Origin: Planctomycetales bacterium
GTDB taxonomy: Bacteria; Planctomycetota; Planctomycetia; Planctomycetales; Planctomycetaceae
Reading direction: 5' to 3'
DNA length: 64,000 nucleotides
Assembly (NCBI GenBank): GCA_026400835.1
Contig: JAPLOA010000079.1
Location: 124,001-188,000, forward strand
The notes under the pieces are model-generated. The model saw only the letters and a program-made list of their open reading frames with translations, had not been told where the DNA came from and did no database searches. Each line of letters starts with the position of its first letter. The first letter of the stretch is position 1. Of the stretch, positions 8,696 through 18,472 are shown piece by piece. The position numbers and the translations under genes are program-made.

Positions 8696-10063
8696 ATGTC
8701 TGTTCGTAAGTCTACGCGTCGTCATTTCCTGCAGTCTGCTGCGGCCGCGGGGGCTGCTGCTGTTCTGATTCCTTCGACAAATCGAGCATTCGGCTATCAG
8801 TCTGCCAATGATCGACCAGTCTTTGCAACGATTGGACTTCGAAACCAGGGCTGGTCTATCACCAGCAAGTCATTCAAGTTTGCTGACTTTGCCGCCCTGG
8901 CCGATGTTGACTCAAAGGTTCTGGGGGTCAACGTAGAGAACGTTGAAAAAGGCCAGGGGAAGAAGCCTGATTCCTACAAGGACTACCGCAAGATCCTTGA
9001 TCGAAAAGATATCGACGCAGTCATGATTGCTACACCGGACCACTGGCACACCAAGATCGCTGTGGAAGCGATGTATGCCGGGAAAGACGTTTACTGCGAG
9101 AAGCCGCTGACGCTCACGATTGCCGAGGGCAAGTTGATTGAGAAAGTGGTGAAGGAAACCGGTCGCGTATTCCAGGTCGGCACTATGCAGCGCACGGAAT
9201 CTGACCAGCGATTCCTGCAGGCCGTGGCACTGGTCAAAGCGGGACGTATCGGCACCGTGAAACGAGTAACCTGCGGGATCAACGGGATGGACGCATCGCC
9301 CGTGATTCCGGTCGCTCCGGTACCGGAAGAACTCGACTGGGAATTCTGGCTCGGCCCTGCTCCGAAAGTCGACTATCGATCACTCCCTGAGATGCGTACG
9401 GGATACGGTGGCGGCGTGCCTCTTCACAGCAATTGCCATTATGCATTTCGAAACTGGCATGAATATTCCGGTGGAAAGCTAACCGACTGGGGTGCTCATC
9501 ATGTGGACATCGCCTGCTGGGCTCTTGGTGCGACAGAAACCGGCCCGAGCAAGGTCACGCCGGTCGAGTTTAAGTTGCCCGTTGAATACAAGGATGGACA
9601 TCCTGTTGTAAATGATCAGTACAACGCGGCGACGAGTTTCAAGATCAAGGTCGACATGCCAAACGACGTTGAAATGATCATCACCAGCGAAGGTGACAAT
9701 GGTATTTTGTTCGAAGGGACCGAAGGCCGCTTCTTCGTGAATCGTGGCAAGATCACCGGCCAGCCTGTTGAAGCCTTGAAAGACAAGCCTCTGCCAGAAG
9801 ATGCTATTGACGCCGTCTACGGTGGTCCTGTCAGCGAGAATCATACGTCCAACTTTACGGACGCGATGAAGTCTCGAAAGCAGCCGATTTCAGACGTCTG
9901 GTCTCACAACCGAATGCTGGAAATCTGTCATCTGAGCAATATCGCGATGCGTTTGAACCGTCCTCTGAACTGGGATGCAGTCAAGCGTGAAATCGTTGGA
10001 GATGATCAGGCCAACTCGTTCCTGTCGCGAGAGAATCGCAAGGGATATGAGATCAACATGTAG
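8696..10063 (+). CDS. Gfo/Idh/MocA family oxidoreductase, exported
   Basis: The ATG at 8696 has GAGGAG seven bases upstream and starts directly at a twin-arginine signal (STRRHFLQSAAAAGAAAVLIP), so it is preferred over the in-frame start 63 bases earlier. The mature protein of about 420 residues has the Rossmann fold of the family (VFATIGLRNQGW where GxGxxG is expected, a relaxed version), then DAVMIATPDHWH and the signature EKPLTLTIAEGKLI, with the catalytic-type Lys of the EKP motif. Such exported NAD(P)-dependent enzymes are numerous in planctomycetes and act on sugars or sugar acids; the substrate cannot be read here. It is followed by a strong hairpin at 10079 and seems to be a single gene. 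Confidence 0.92.
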   Translation: MSVRKSTRRHFLQSAAAAGAAAVLIPSTNRAFGYQSANDRPVFATIGLRNQGWSITSKSFKFADFAALADVDSKVLGVNVENVEKGQGKKPDSYKDYRKILDRKDIDAVMIATPDHWHTKIAVEAMYAGKDVYCEKPLTLTIAEGKLIEKVVKETGRVFQVGTMQRTESDQRFLQAVALVKAGRIGTVKRVTCGINGMDASPVIPVAPVPEELDWEFWLGPAPKVDYRSLPEMRTGYGGGVPLHSNCHYAFRNWHEYSGGKLTDWGAHHVDIACWALGATETGPSKVTPVEFKLPVEYKDGHPVVNDQYNAATSFKIKVDMPNDVEMIITSEGDNGILFEGTEGRFFVNRGKITGQPVEALKDKPLPEDAIDAVYGGPVSENHTSNFTDAMKSRKQPISDVWSHNRMLEICHLSNIAMRLNRPLNWDAVKREIVGDDQANSFLSRENRKGYEINM

Positions 10064-10078
10064 TGTTGGCGTTACTCG

Positions 10079-10112
10079 ATGGTGGCTGGGTTCCGGTGAA
10101 CTCAGCCACCAT
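10079..10112 (+). terminator. Hairpin after the oxidoreductase gene
   Basis: ATGGTGGCTG (10079-10088) pairs perfectly with CAGCCACCAT (10103-10112) around a 14-base loop, 16 bases after the stop codon. A short T run follows eight bases later, so it is a plausible but not classical intrinsic terminator. Confidence 0.55.
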
Positions 10113-10258
10113 TCGGCCGTTTTGAAGCGGCACGGCGGTAGCCGTCCGGTTTTTGCACGGAGCTTAAGTTCAATCAACCGACAGCTTGCGCTGTTCCGCC
10201 AGCAGTGATTGCCATTGGTCGCCAGCCCGTGACCGATGTTGCCTGCAGATGCAGACCA

Positions 10259-12676
10259 CTATGGCTGCTGTGGCGGATTCAGGTGGCGGCGAAGGAATTC
10301 GAAAGTGCCCTTCCCGTGAATTGTGTGTGGGCCGTCGAAGAACTCCAGAACGGCTCGGTCGCTTAATCCCAATTGATCATAATGGCGGCGGACCTTGCCA
10401 AATTCCCCGGCGACCCATTCGCTGGGCTGACCTCCGTCACGATGCCCCTCTTCGACCATGAACGGTCGCGGTGTCATCAGCATGGCGAGTTCTGCATAAC
10501 TGGCCACATGCGCCAGGTTCCATTCAAAGACTTCATACTCCGAGGTAAACAGATAGCTGAACTTCTCACTGTTCGATGCCATCGTGCGTGGCCAATCTGT
10601 GAAATCCCCGGAGCAAATTGACAAGCTGTACTTCTCGACGAGAGGCGGAACACGCATGGCCGTCTTACCACCGTAGGACAGTCCGTAAAATACGATCCGC
10701 GTGGCATCAACTTGAGGTAACGTCGCCAGCCAGTCCAGTGTTTGCTCATGCTGAGCGATGATGTAACTGAACAGGGAACGCTTTAAAGGATTTGACATGC
10801 GCTGCAGTTGTCGAAACTTGTCTCCACCCCGATACGGATTCTGTGGTGCGTAGACGATGTAGCCTTGCTTCACCAGCTCCTCGCTGAAGGATTTGTAGTA
10901 TCGATAGTGTTCGGCTTCACGCGAGATCGTATCCATGGGCGTCCCGTCCAATCCATGCTGGCATACGACGACGGGGCGTTGCTCACCGTCCTTAATGTTG
11001 TTTGGAATCAAAAGAATTCCGCCAGCGATCAAATCTTCAAAAACGTCTAACACGATCTCATATCCGACATAAGCATCGTTAACGAGAATTCGTCGAGAGC
11101 GAGCTTGAGGCGACTGTCGCTGCTGCGGCAACTTGCCTATCAGCTCTGCATGAACCCATTCCCTCAGCCGAGGTTCCTGATTCTTCCACTCATCGATTGC
11201 CGCTGGATCTATAAGCCAACGAGCATCGCGGACCTGGTGACTGCGGAGAAGCAGACTCTGAACATGAGCCTGCAATTCATCAATTTGCCTCTTCTCCCGT
11301 GTCATAGCATCGCGAGTAACGAGTTCCGGCCCACTATCCTGCAGTGTATTGGTGGCCCACGGCGTCGGCTGTTGGGCAAGTTGTTCCAACACATCGAGCC
11401 TTTCGGCAAAGGCTCGTAAAGCATTGTCAGTGCCTGGAGGCCCTGCACCGCTCTTTGCGCTGACGACCGAGATGAGCTCTTCAGGTTTGTTGTGCAACAA
11501 AAAGAATCGATTTGCTCGATCGAGTTCTGCCTGAACCGATTCCAGTGGGCAGCTTCTGATCTGCCCGGGAGCGGCCACGTTCGTACAACCTTTTCGGGGA
11601 TGCGGCGGTCCAGCAATTTCAACAGCCCGACACGACTCGATGATCAGTCTTCGTGGAGCGATCATTCCAGCCAGTTCCGCATCACCGAACTCGGTTAGTA
11701 ACCCCCAGACGTTCCGGTAGATCGGTTCCTGCCAGACAGACTCTCGCTGCTGAAAATAGCCACTCACCCAGCAGGCCTGAAGTCGTGTGTCGATGGCCGC
11801 CGAGTAAAGTGCCAGGAGCCCACCTTCGCCAAAACCAATGACACCAATCTTTGGGTGAACTCCAATTTGATCCGGTGCCAACCGCTTCAACTGCTGCTCA
11901 AGCAAATCCGTTGCCGCGAAAACTTTTTGAACTTCGTAACCGATGATATGTCTTCCGACCTCGAAGGCCTGACGGTAAAGAAACTCTCGATGCGGCTGAT
12001 TTGTGAACACGATCTCCGCGCGTCCTGAGTATTCATCACTTCGGCTAAGCAGCATCGGAACAGCGACAATGCAGCCAGCTTCTGCCAGGCGGGGGACGAT
12101 CTGAGCCGTTTCCGGCAATCCCTGTTGCAACCCGGAAAACATTTCCGGAGTCCAGTCTGCATCCGGCAATGCAACGACGGCTGCCCGAATGATTGGAGGA
12201 ACAAAAAGCAATCCGTCGGCAGAGACACCCTCAATCACCGGCCACCGAACACGATGTACTGTAACACGTGGACTCTTCGCCACGATGGATGACTGAGTTA
12301 GGGTAGTAATCAGTTCAAAGTCCTCGGGTCTCGGTGGATGAGAGGTTACGCGAATATCAACAGCCCCGATCAAGCTTCGGAAACGATTTCGATGATCCGT
12401 CAGGCTCTTCTCCAGGGCGATACCGGTGACCAAGTCGTCTTTCCATCGTTCTGATCGGAGCCGAGGGGATGCGGCTAACTCCCGCAGGCAAAACATATTT
12501 AATCCCTCGACCATCACCTGATCGAGCGGTCGATCCACGGTCAGTGGAGCTGTGCCGGGAAGTATCTCATCGGCCGCCGTTACCCTTGCGAGCAAGAATA
12601 GTCCAAGAACGATTCCTTTCAGGATCATCGCAGGGGAAGAACCGCCTGATTTCTGTTCCTCACCGGGGCTCACCAT
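10259..12676 (-). CDS. Secreted double-domain alpha/beta hydrolase
   Basis: An 805-residue exported protein with two alpha/beta-hydrolase units. The C-terminal unit (about 510-800) resembles acetyl-xylan esterase/dienelactone hydrolase-like enzymes: VVVCQHGLDG forms the oxyanion region, GLSYGG gives nucleophile Ser667, and HTIHGKG near 784-790 supplies the likely catalytic His. The N-terminal unit (about 130-360) has the same layout, including PKIGVIGFGEGG, but Glu284 stands where the nucleophile Ser should be, so it is probably inactive or uses other chemistry. Signal peptide: MILKGIVLGLFLLARVTAA at residues 17-35, so the true start may be the Met at 12628 rather than 12676. It is a lone gene facing the oxidoreductase; a carbohydrate-esterase role is inferred from the family and setting. 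Confidence 0.82.
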   Translation of the reverse strand: MVSPGEEQKSGGSSPAMILKGIVLGLFLLARVTAADEILPGTAPLTVDRPLDQVMVEGLNMFCLRELAASPRLRSERWKDDLVTGIALEKSLTDHRNRFRSLIGAVDIRVTSHPPRPEDFELITTLTQSSIVAKSPRVTVHRVRWPVIEGVSADGLLFVPPIIRAAVVALPDADWTPEMFSGLQQGLPETAQIVPRLAEAGCIVAVPMLLSRSDEYSGRAEIVFTNQPHREFLYRQAFEVGRHIIGYEVQKVFAATDLLEQQLKRLAPDQIGVHPKIGVIGFGEGGLLALYSAAIDTRLQACWVSGYFQQRESVWQEPIYRNVWGLLTEFGDAELAGMIAPRRLIIESCRAVEIAGPPHPRKGCTNVAAPGQIRSCPLESVQAELDRANRFFLLHNKPEELISVVSAKSGAGPPGTDNALRAFAERLDVLEQLAQQPTPWATNTLQDSGPELVTRDAMTREKRQIDELQAHVQSLLLRSHQVRDARWLIDPAAIDEWKNQEPRLREWVHAELIGKLPQQRQSPQARSRRILVNDAYVGYEIVLDVFEDLIAGGILLIPNNIKDGEQRPVVVCQHGLDGTPMDTISREAEHYRYYKSFSEELVKQGYIVYAPQNPYRGGDKFRQLQRMSNPLKRSLFSYIIAQHEQTLDWLATLPQVDATRIVFYGLSYGGKTAMRVPPLVEKYSLSICSGDFTDWPRTMASNSEKFSYLFTSEYEVFEWNLAHVASYAELAMLMTPRPFMVEEGHRDGGQPSEWVAGEFGKVRRHYDQLGLSDRAVLEFFDGPHTIHGKGTFEFLRRHLNPPQQP

Positions 12677-14084
12677 GGAGGGGCTTTCTTTTGTATTCTC
12701 TTATCCTGGCTGAGATCGCTACTCACCTCAAGTCGTAAGCTTAACTTGTTCATGGAGAGGTGTCGTCAAGTCAGACACAGGATTGTTTCAACCATTGTAT
12801 CGGAACCGATGTTCTGGATTGAGCACGATGAAGAAATCTATTCCTGTCTGAATTCTGATCAATCATCGCAGGATGGTTCCGATCACTTCCGATACAGATT
12901 CGCGTCTGTTTGTTGACGCCCAGTAAGGATCTTAAGAAGTAATCGCAGTCCTCGGATTCGCGAGTCTCATCAACTCAAAAACCAGGAGGAACCGACCGAT
13001 CGCAGAAGCTTACGCAATTGATGGAATCGCGTATTTCAGCCCGACAGCACTGCCGCGAAACGATCGAGAGTTGTAGCTGCCGGACGCGGCGACCGCACTA
13101 TCAGGACCTGCAAACTCTTGACTTAGCTGCGTGCACGTCACTCCAAAACAGACCAGAATCACTGCAAGCAGAGAGATTTGGAACTCTGGGAATCTGCGTG
13201 GGGCAATTCAAGAAGCGGCTCTTGGGGGCCATCGCTGGTCAATCCGGTGCAAACCGTTCAGGCAATACTGCCAAGGTCGGTAGCAGCATCATTCACCAGA
13301 CAGGGGCGTTTCATTTTAAGAATTCAATCCTGCGGATTTTTTGTGCAGGACAGTCACTGCAATTGAGCTGGAAACTTAACCGGGAACACATGATCAGCAA
13401 AGAAAAATCGCCATCGGTATGCGTTTTGCCCTGAGTTTCAGGGGAATGAAAAGACTGAGGATATTCTGTGGCTTTTTGGATTGGGGATAGACTCGCTGCG
13501 GAGCATTTAAGAGTACCAGAAACTGCAGAGGATCGCCCAAGCGTGGTCCCTGCAGCAGAACAGTGTGTTGTTTGATGAAGAATCATTCCTGAATTTTCGG
13601 GAGCTAAAGTCATCATGCGAAAGTGCTGGCAGGTCCATCAGGGGTTGTTTTGGCTGTCATTAAGAATTCATCAGAATTCCGAGGCTGAAAGAGATTTGTG
13701 CAGAGCTTTCGTTGCTGATCATCATCAGTCGGAGGCCAGTCGATTTGATCGATTACGGTCCATGAAATTCCAGAGTATTCCGTCACTACGAAACCCGGAG
13801 CCTTGAAGCAGAACAATTTCAGAATGCCCAACGAAACCGGGACTGGCTTCCCCAACACTTCGAAAATGTTCGAGGAAAGAACTTGCGAGGTCGCTGTCCC
13901 GATTCTTTAGAGCCTCGTGGTTGACTCGGCAGCAGGGGGGCATGGATGCAGGTATGAAACGCCAGCTGGATCGTGTCGACAACTCTGGCGCGAGAATGTG
14001 GGCTCAAGAAAATTTGATGTGCATGATTTGGATAAGTTTTCGTGATGAATCGGGGCGTGTGCTGTTAGATCTTTTGTTTCGATA
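12677..14084. other. Long stretch without a convincing gene
   Basis: About 1.4 kb with no recognisable coding sequence. Short open frames exist (for example 13018-13434 plus, 138 codons, and 13613-13858 minus) but their translations show no known motif, no signal peptide and no well-placed ribosome site. A 9-bp inverted pair, ATCGGAACC near 12799 and GGTTCCGAT near 12874, lies in the left part. An AGGAGG at about 12985 is not followed by a start codon at a usable distance. The stretch could be decayed genes, a regulatory RNA or plain spacer. Confidence 0.5.
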
Positions 14085-14101
14085 AGGCTGACTGTCAGCC
14101 T
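14085..14101. promoter_or_regulatory. Operator-like palindrome before the FAD oxidoreductase
   Basis: AGGCTGAC and GTCAGCCT form perfect 8-bp arms around a single T, 29 bases upstream of the ATG at 14131. The near-zero loop argues for a DNA-level dimer binding site more than an RNA hairpin. Which regulator binds is unknown. Confidence 0.4.
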
Positions 14102-14130
14102 GCTGAATTTTTCCAGAGGGTAATCGGCCG

Positions 14131-15471
14131 ATGAGTTTCGCAGAACAACAAACCATTGTCGTGATCGGCAGCGGAATGGTGGGTCTGCGGTTTTGTGAGC
14201 AGTTGACGGCGTTCGATGAGCGGCGACGCTATAAACTTGTCGTCTTCTGTGAGGAAGCCAGATCTGCCTACGACAGAGTAGGACTCTTCAGCTTCACTGC
14301 TCAACGGGATGCCGAGAAGTTATTGCTGGCAAGACGAGATTGGTACGAAGCAGTTGGAATCACGCTGCACCTTGCGGATCGTGCAATCCAGATTGACCGG
14401 GATCGTCATGTTGTGCGGTCGATGAAAGGTGTCAACGTTGAGTACGATCTTCTGATCCTCGCAATGGGGGCTTATCCTCGGGTACCGTCAGTGCATGGTA
14501 TTCAGAAGCAGGGCGTATTTGTTTACCGTACCGCTGATGACCTCGAACATGTTGTAACTTCTGCAAGAAAAGCTCGGACTTGTGCAGTTCTAGGCGGTGG
14601 ACTTTCAGCATTAGAAGTTGCTGGCGCAGTGTCTGAACTGGGGTTGCTGACTCATATTGTTCAGCCAGAAAATCAACTGTTGTCAGCTCATCTGGATCGG
14701 GCTGGCTCACAAACTCTGCTTCGGAGAATTCGTGATCTCGGCGTCAACGTCCATTTGTCAAAGACACTGACGGAGGTACGAGGTGAAAGCCACATTCAAG
14801 GAATCGTGTTTGATGACGGCACAACAATCGATTGCGATATGTTGATCATTTCGGATGGCATTCGTTCACGAGATGAACTGGCTCGCCACGCAGGAATTAC
14901 TGTTGGTGAGCAAGGTGGTATTGAGGTCAACGACCGCTTGCAGACCAGTGATTCACGAATCTTTGCCATTGGTGAATGTGCTTTGCATTCGGGAACAAAG
15001 TTCGGAGTCACAGCACCTGGTTATACCATGGCAGAGACCGTGGCTGCGAACTTTTGTGGAGACAGTCGCCCCTTTGAATATGGCGACTTATCGATAAAGT
15101 TAAGGCTCCTCGGAGTTGATGTTGCGTGTTTCGGTCAGTGGAAAACCGACACTGAGAATGTCGCAGTCTTGTCTGAGGAAGATGCCTTTGCTGGAGTTTA
15201 CCGAAAACTGTTATTCACAATGGATGGGAAACAGCTACTTGGTGGAATCCTTGTCGGCGATGCTTCTGACGCTACGACACTGGCAACTCTGGCAAAAACC
15301 GGAACTGTTTTGCCCTGTCATCCACAGGATCTGATGTTGAGAAGGTGTTCAGAATCAGGTGAATCAAGTAGTGCTGAAGTGAGGGCTCACAATTCCGTTC
15401 GGGTTGGCCCGCCGAACTTTCATCGCAATGGCCCTGCATCGACCTACGTGCGGACGAACACTGATCCGTAA
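14131..15471 (+). CDS. NirB-like FAD/NAD(P)-dependent oxidoreductase, short form
   Basis: A 446-residue flavoprotein that matches the N-terminal half of nitrite reductase large subunit NirB and rubredoxin-reductase-type enzymes. The FAD-binding dinucleotide fold opens the protein (VVIGSGMVGLRFCEQL), followed by SAYDRVGLF, the NirB-like contact region. LLILAMGAYPR is the ATG-type motif, AVLGGGLSALEVAGAV the NAD(P)-binding glycine motif, and SRIFAIGECALH the second FAD motif. Full NirB is about 850 residues with BFD-like [2Fe-2S] and sirohaem/4Fe-4S domains; all of these are missing and no downstream reading frame continues them. The C-terminal tail of about 40 residues is Ser/Arg-rich and unlike NirB. 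It may pass electrons to a separate partner. It is convergent with the NtrC-type regulator gene. Confidence 0.8.
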   Translation: MSFAEQQTIVVIGSGMVGLRFCEQLTAFDERRRYKLVVFCEEARSAYDRVGLFSFTAQRDAEKLLLARRDWYEAVGITLHLADRAIQIDRDRHVVRSMKGVNVEYDLLILAMGAYPRVPSVHGIQKQGVFVYRTADDLEHVVTSARKARTCAVLGGGLSALEVAGAVSELGLLTHIVQPENQLLSAHLDRAGSQTLLRRIRDLGVNVHLSKTLTEVRGESHIQGIVFDDGTTIDCDMLIISDGIRSRDELARHAGITVGEQGGIEVNDRLQTSDSRIFAIGECALHSGTKFGVTAPGYTMAETVAANFCGDSRPFEYGDLSIKLRLLGVDVACFGQWKTDTENVAVLSEEDAFAGVYRKLLFTMDGKQLLGGILVGDASDATTLATLAKTGTVLPCHPQDLMLRRCSESGESSSAEVRAHNSVRVGPPNFHRNGPASTYVRTNTDP

Positions 15472-15672
15472 ACTTGTAATGTTATGGTGCAATGAACTCA
15501 TCGTACGCTTCAATGCTTCAGCCATCCCCCCTGCTCTGTCACTAATGCAAAGCTGAGTGTTGCAGGCTCTATGAACTGCTGATATTTCATTGCGAGAGTT
15601 GAGGAACTGTTATTCCCCCCGGAGTCGCAGTGTGCAAAACTCTGCTGTTTCCGACGACAGGAATCAAGGATT

Positions 15673-17085
15673 TCACTTCAGCGTCTCCTCGACTCGTTTG
15701 AGCTTGTCCCTGAGGGTTTCGCGATGAATCCCCAGGATCCTGGCAGCTTCACCACGTTGTCCGCTGGAGTGTTCAAGCGTGGTTGAAAGAAGCGTCGGCT
15801 CTGTTGCCTTCAGAAAACGATTATACAGGTCATCCACGGTCGCAGACGGGTTGCTCAACTGTGCCGTGGTCCATGCGTGGATTGCCGAGTTGAGCTGAGT
15901 AACTGGATCTATAGATGTTTCCACTGACGCAGTCGTCAGCAGCGACGTTGGATCAGAGAGATGCTGAGGCAGGATCATATCCCCTCGACAAACAACGCTG
16001 GCAGACTCCACCACGTTGCGAAGTTCCCGGACGTTCCCATGCCACGGTCGTGTCATCAACTCACGGAGGGCTTCGTCTGACATCTGCAGGATGCGTCCTC
16101 CGCGGGGACAGTTCGTCAGAAATCTCTGTGTAAGTGCAGGAAGGTCTTCCAGACGTTCTCGAAGCGGCGGAACTTCGATTCGGAAGACGTTCAGACGAAA
16201 GAACAGGTCGCTTCGGAATTCCCCGAAGGAGACTCTTTGCTCCAAAGATCTATGAGTGGCAGCAACCAGCCGGAATGACGCTACTCGACAATCGTTGCTT
16301 CCCACAGGGCGCAGTTCTCCGGTCTCAAGGACGCGTAGAAGTTTGGCCTGCAGATTCAGGGAGACGTCACCAATTTCATCAATAAACGCGGTGCCACCGT
16401 TTGCGAGTTCCAGTAGCCCGTTGCGATCTTTGTCGGCCCCGGTGAACGCGGCACGGGAGTGTCCAAAGAGTTCGCTTTCAATGACGGTTTCGCTTAGCGC
16501 CGGAATACAGATCGGGACGAAACCACCTTTGCGATGACTGTGCTGATGGATGGCTCGGGCCACAAGATCTTTTCCAGTCCCGCTTTCTCCCGTGATCAGC
16601 ACCGGGACGTCTCGCTCAGCGACCAGAGCAATACGGCGAAAGACCTCCTGCATCTTCGGAGAACTACCAACAATCAACGCATCATCCAATTCTGCGGCAG
16701 CAGTGGCGGCAGAGCATGACTTCAGAGGTGTTGAAACGGCCTGTTGAACGACGGCGACTGCTTTGTCCAGATCAATCGGTTTTGTCAGGTAATCGAAAGC
16801 ACCTCCATCGATTGCATCAACGGCAATCCTGAGGCTTCCGAAGGCTGTCATGATGATGACAGGGACCGTGACTGACCTGTCGCGCAGGAGCCTCAGGGCC
16901 TTGAGACCATCCATTCCCGGAAGCCGCACATCCATCACAATAACATCGGGAACATTGCGAGCAGCGATTACCAGGGCTTGTTCGGCCGTACCCGCGACAT
17001 CCACAGAGAAACCCTCATCCGTCAGGCATTCTCGCAGGGCCCAACAGATAGATGGTTCATCATCGACAATCAGAACGTGAGGCAT
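15673..17085 (-). CDS. Sigma-54-dependent response regulator, NtrC family
   Basis: The 470-residue reading starts at MPHVLIVDDEPSIC, where the receiver domain begins; an upstream in-frame start adds 22 residues that overlap the kinase gene and is unlikely. The receiver has the acidic pair DDE at 8-10 and phosphoacceptor Asp52 (VIVMDVRLPG). The AAA+ domain follows (about 140-380) with Walker A GESGTGKDL, Walker B GGTAFIDEIGD and the sigma-54 loop, which reads AAFTGA in place of the consensus GAFTGA. A Fis-type helix-turn-helix ends the protein (GQRGEAARILGIHRETLRDK). It is 19 bases downstream of the histidine kinase gene and is surely its partner. Target genes would carry -24/-12 promoters. 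Confidence 0.93.
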   Translation of the reverse strand: MPHVLIVDDEPSICWALRECLTDEGFSVDVAGTAEQALVIAARNVPDVIVMDVRLPGMDGLKALRLLRDRSVTVPVIIMTAFGSLRIAVDAIDGGAFDYLTKPIDLDKAVAVVQQAVSTPLKSCSAATAAAELDDALIVGSSPKMQEVFRRIALVAERDVPVLITGESGTGKDLVARAIHQHSHRKGGFVPICIPALSETVIESELFGHSRAAFTGADKDRNGLLELANGGTAFIDEIGDVSLNLQAKLLRVLETGELRPVGSNDCRVASFRLVAATHRSLEQRVSFGEFRSDLFFRLNVFRIEVPPLRERLEDLPALTQRFLTNCPRGGRILQMSDEALRELMTRPWHGNVRELRNVVESASVVCRGDMILPQHLSDPTSLLTTASVETSIDPVTQLNSAIHAWTTAQLSNPSATVDDLYNRFLKATEPTLLSTTLEHSSGQRGEAARILGIHRETLRDKLKRVEETLK

Positions 17086-17104
17086 TTTGATGGACTTCAG
17101 GAAA

Positions 17105-18472
17105 TCAGCGTATGCGGCGAATCTCGAAACGAAATCGAGTCCAGCTCTCAACCCGTTCGCACGTTAATCTTCCATCTGCAGATTCTGCAACCTGTGCAGC
17201 CAACGTCAAACCCAAACCAATACCCTCTGGTTTTCCTGTCACAAATGGTTCAAAGATTCGCCCTTTGACATCGTCGGCAATTCCGGGACCGTTATCAAGG
17301 ACATCAACCAGAATACAATCTTCTATCAATCTAACAACGACACGAACCTGACCACTGGGGCGACAGGCTTCAAGGGCATTCTGAATCAGGTTCAGCAATG
17401 CAGACTGTATCTGTTCGGCATCCGCAACAGCCAATGAATTCAGGACGTGTTCCGCAGGAAACTCGATCTCCAGGCAAGTGGCTGAATGCCGGAATTGTGG
17501 CTCAAGCAGATCACGAATTGTTTCCAGAATCTGATCAATTTGCCCCGGAAGAGGTTTCTGCTGGATATCTCGCGTAAGACTCAGCAGGCCGCGAATCTGA
17601 TTCTCAGTCAGGCTTAATTGACGATTTGCCACCAGCAGACTTTCCACATCACTGTTCGGAGATCGTCTCATTTGCAGTTGAATTGCCATACGAGCTCCGG
17701 TGATCGAGTTTCTTAGCTGGTGAGCAAGTCCGCCTGCGACCTGCGTAATCAGGGTTGTGCGCTCAGACATTCGGATAAGCTGTGTAGCTCGCTGGAGATC
17801 GACAGCCATCCGATTGATGGAAAGTGCCAGGCTGGTGAGTTCATCATTGCCTGAGACTGGCAAAAGATTCTCAAACTCCATCGTTGCCAGTTTACCAACA
17901 TGACGCTGCATACGATCAAGTCGAGCCCCCAGCTTTGCTGCGATCATATAGGAAAGCCCAACCATTGCCAGAAGAGTACCGCCTCCGATCAGGAGTGGCG
18001 GAAAGACGACTTCATTGCGAATTGCCTGCCATTCACTTTCAGGGATGAGAACCAATAACTCCTTCAGATCAGGGGACCGCTGTGCTTGAACACCGCCGAT
18101 AAGCCACATCTCACCAGCAACTGAAACTGGTTGAAATTCACTGAGTCGGCCAAGATCCGGCACGGTCGCTCGTGGTGTTGAGAGGATCGACAACGCGCGA
18201 GTTTCGTGAAGCGTTGAGGCAGTCAGGATCCCATTGGCGTCAGTCGCAATAAAGTCTGCCCCGGACAGCCCCTTCATCTGTTCGAGGACCGAGCTTTGGA
18301 CCGGAAATCGAGATTCACTCAGCGTCCTCACAACCTGATCGAGACGTGCAATGGCTTCACGTTCTGCACGCTGCGCAGCAATCCATGATGCGTTAAACGA
18401 GATAATCATGATGACAACGCCCTGCAACAGGGCGAAAGGCATCAGTATCTGATTGCGAATGGGCCAGCGCAT
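17105..18472 (-). CDS. Membrane sensor histidine kinase
   Basis: A 455-residue kinase. TM1 is about 9-31 (FALLQGVVIMIISF), an extracytoplasmic sensor of about 125 residues follows, and TM2 is about 156-180 (LLIGGGTLLAMVGLSYMIAA). A HAMP linker (about 181-235) leads to the dimerisation helix with phosphoacceptor His in GGLAHQLRNS (about residue 252). The ATPase domain shows the N box (LLNLIQNALEA), DNGPGI, and the GIGLGLTLA lid. It lies directly upstream of the NtrC-type regulator and the two are co-transcribed. Layout resembles ZraS/AtoS-type kinases. The signal sensed is unknown; the nearest other gene is the NirB-like oxidoreductase, which is only a weak hint. Confidence 0.93.
   Translation of the reverse strand: MRWPIRNQILMPFALLQGVVIMIISFNASWIAAQRAEREAIARLDQVVRTLSESRFPVQSSVLEQMKGLSGADFIATDANGILTASTLHETRALSILSTPRATVPDLGRLSEFQPVSVAGEMWLIGGVQAQRSPDLKELLVLIPESEWQAIRNEVVFPPLLIGGGTLLAMVGLSYMIAAKLGARLDRMQRHVGKLATMEFENLLPVSGNDELTSLALSINRMAVDLQRATQLIRMSERTTLITQVAGGLAHQLRNSITGARMAIQLQMRRSPNSDVESLLVANRQLSLTENQIRGLLSLTRDIQQKPLPGQIDQILETIRDLLEPQFRHSATCLEIEFPAEHVLNSLAVADAEQIQSALLNLIQNALEACRPSGQVRVVVRLIEDCILVDVLDNGPGIADDVKGRIFEPFVTGKPEGIGLGLTLAAQVAESADGRLTCERVESWTRFRFEIRRIR

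Noticed and set aside
13018-13434. 138-codon plus frame in the long gene-free stretch
   Set aside because: No ribosome site before the start, no motif, and a composition like random translation.
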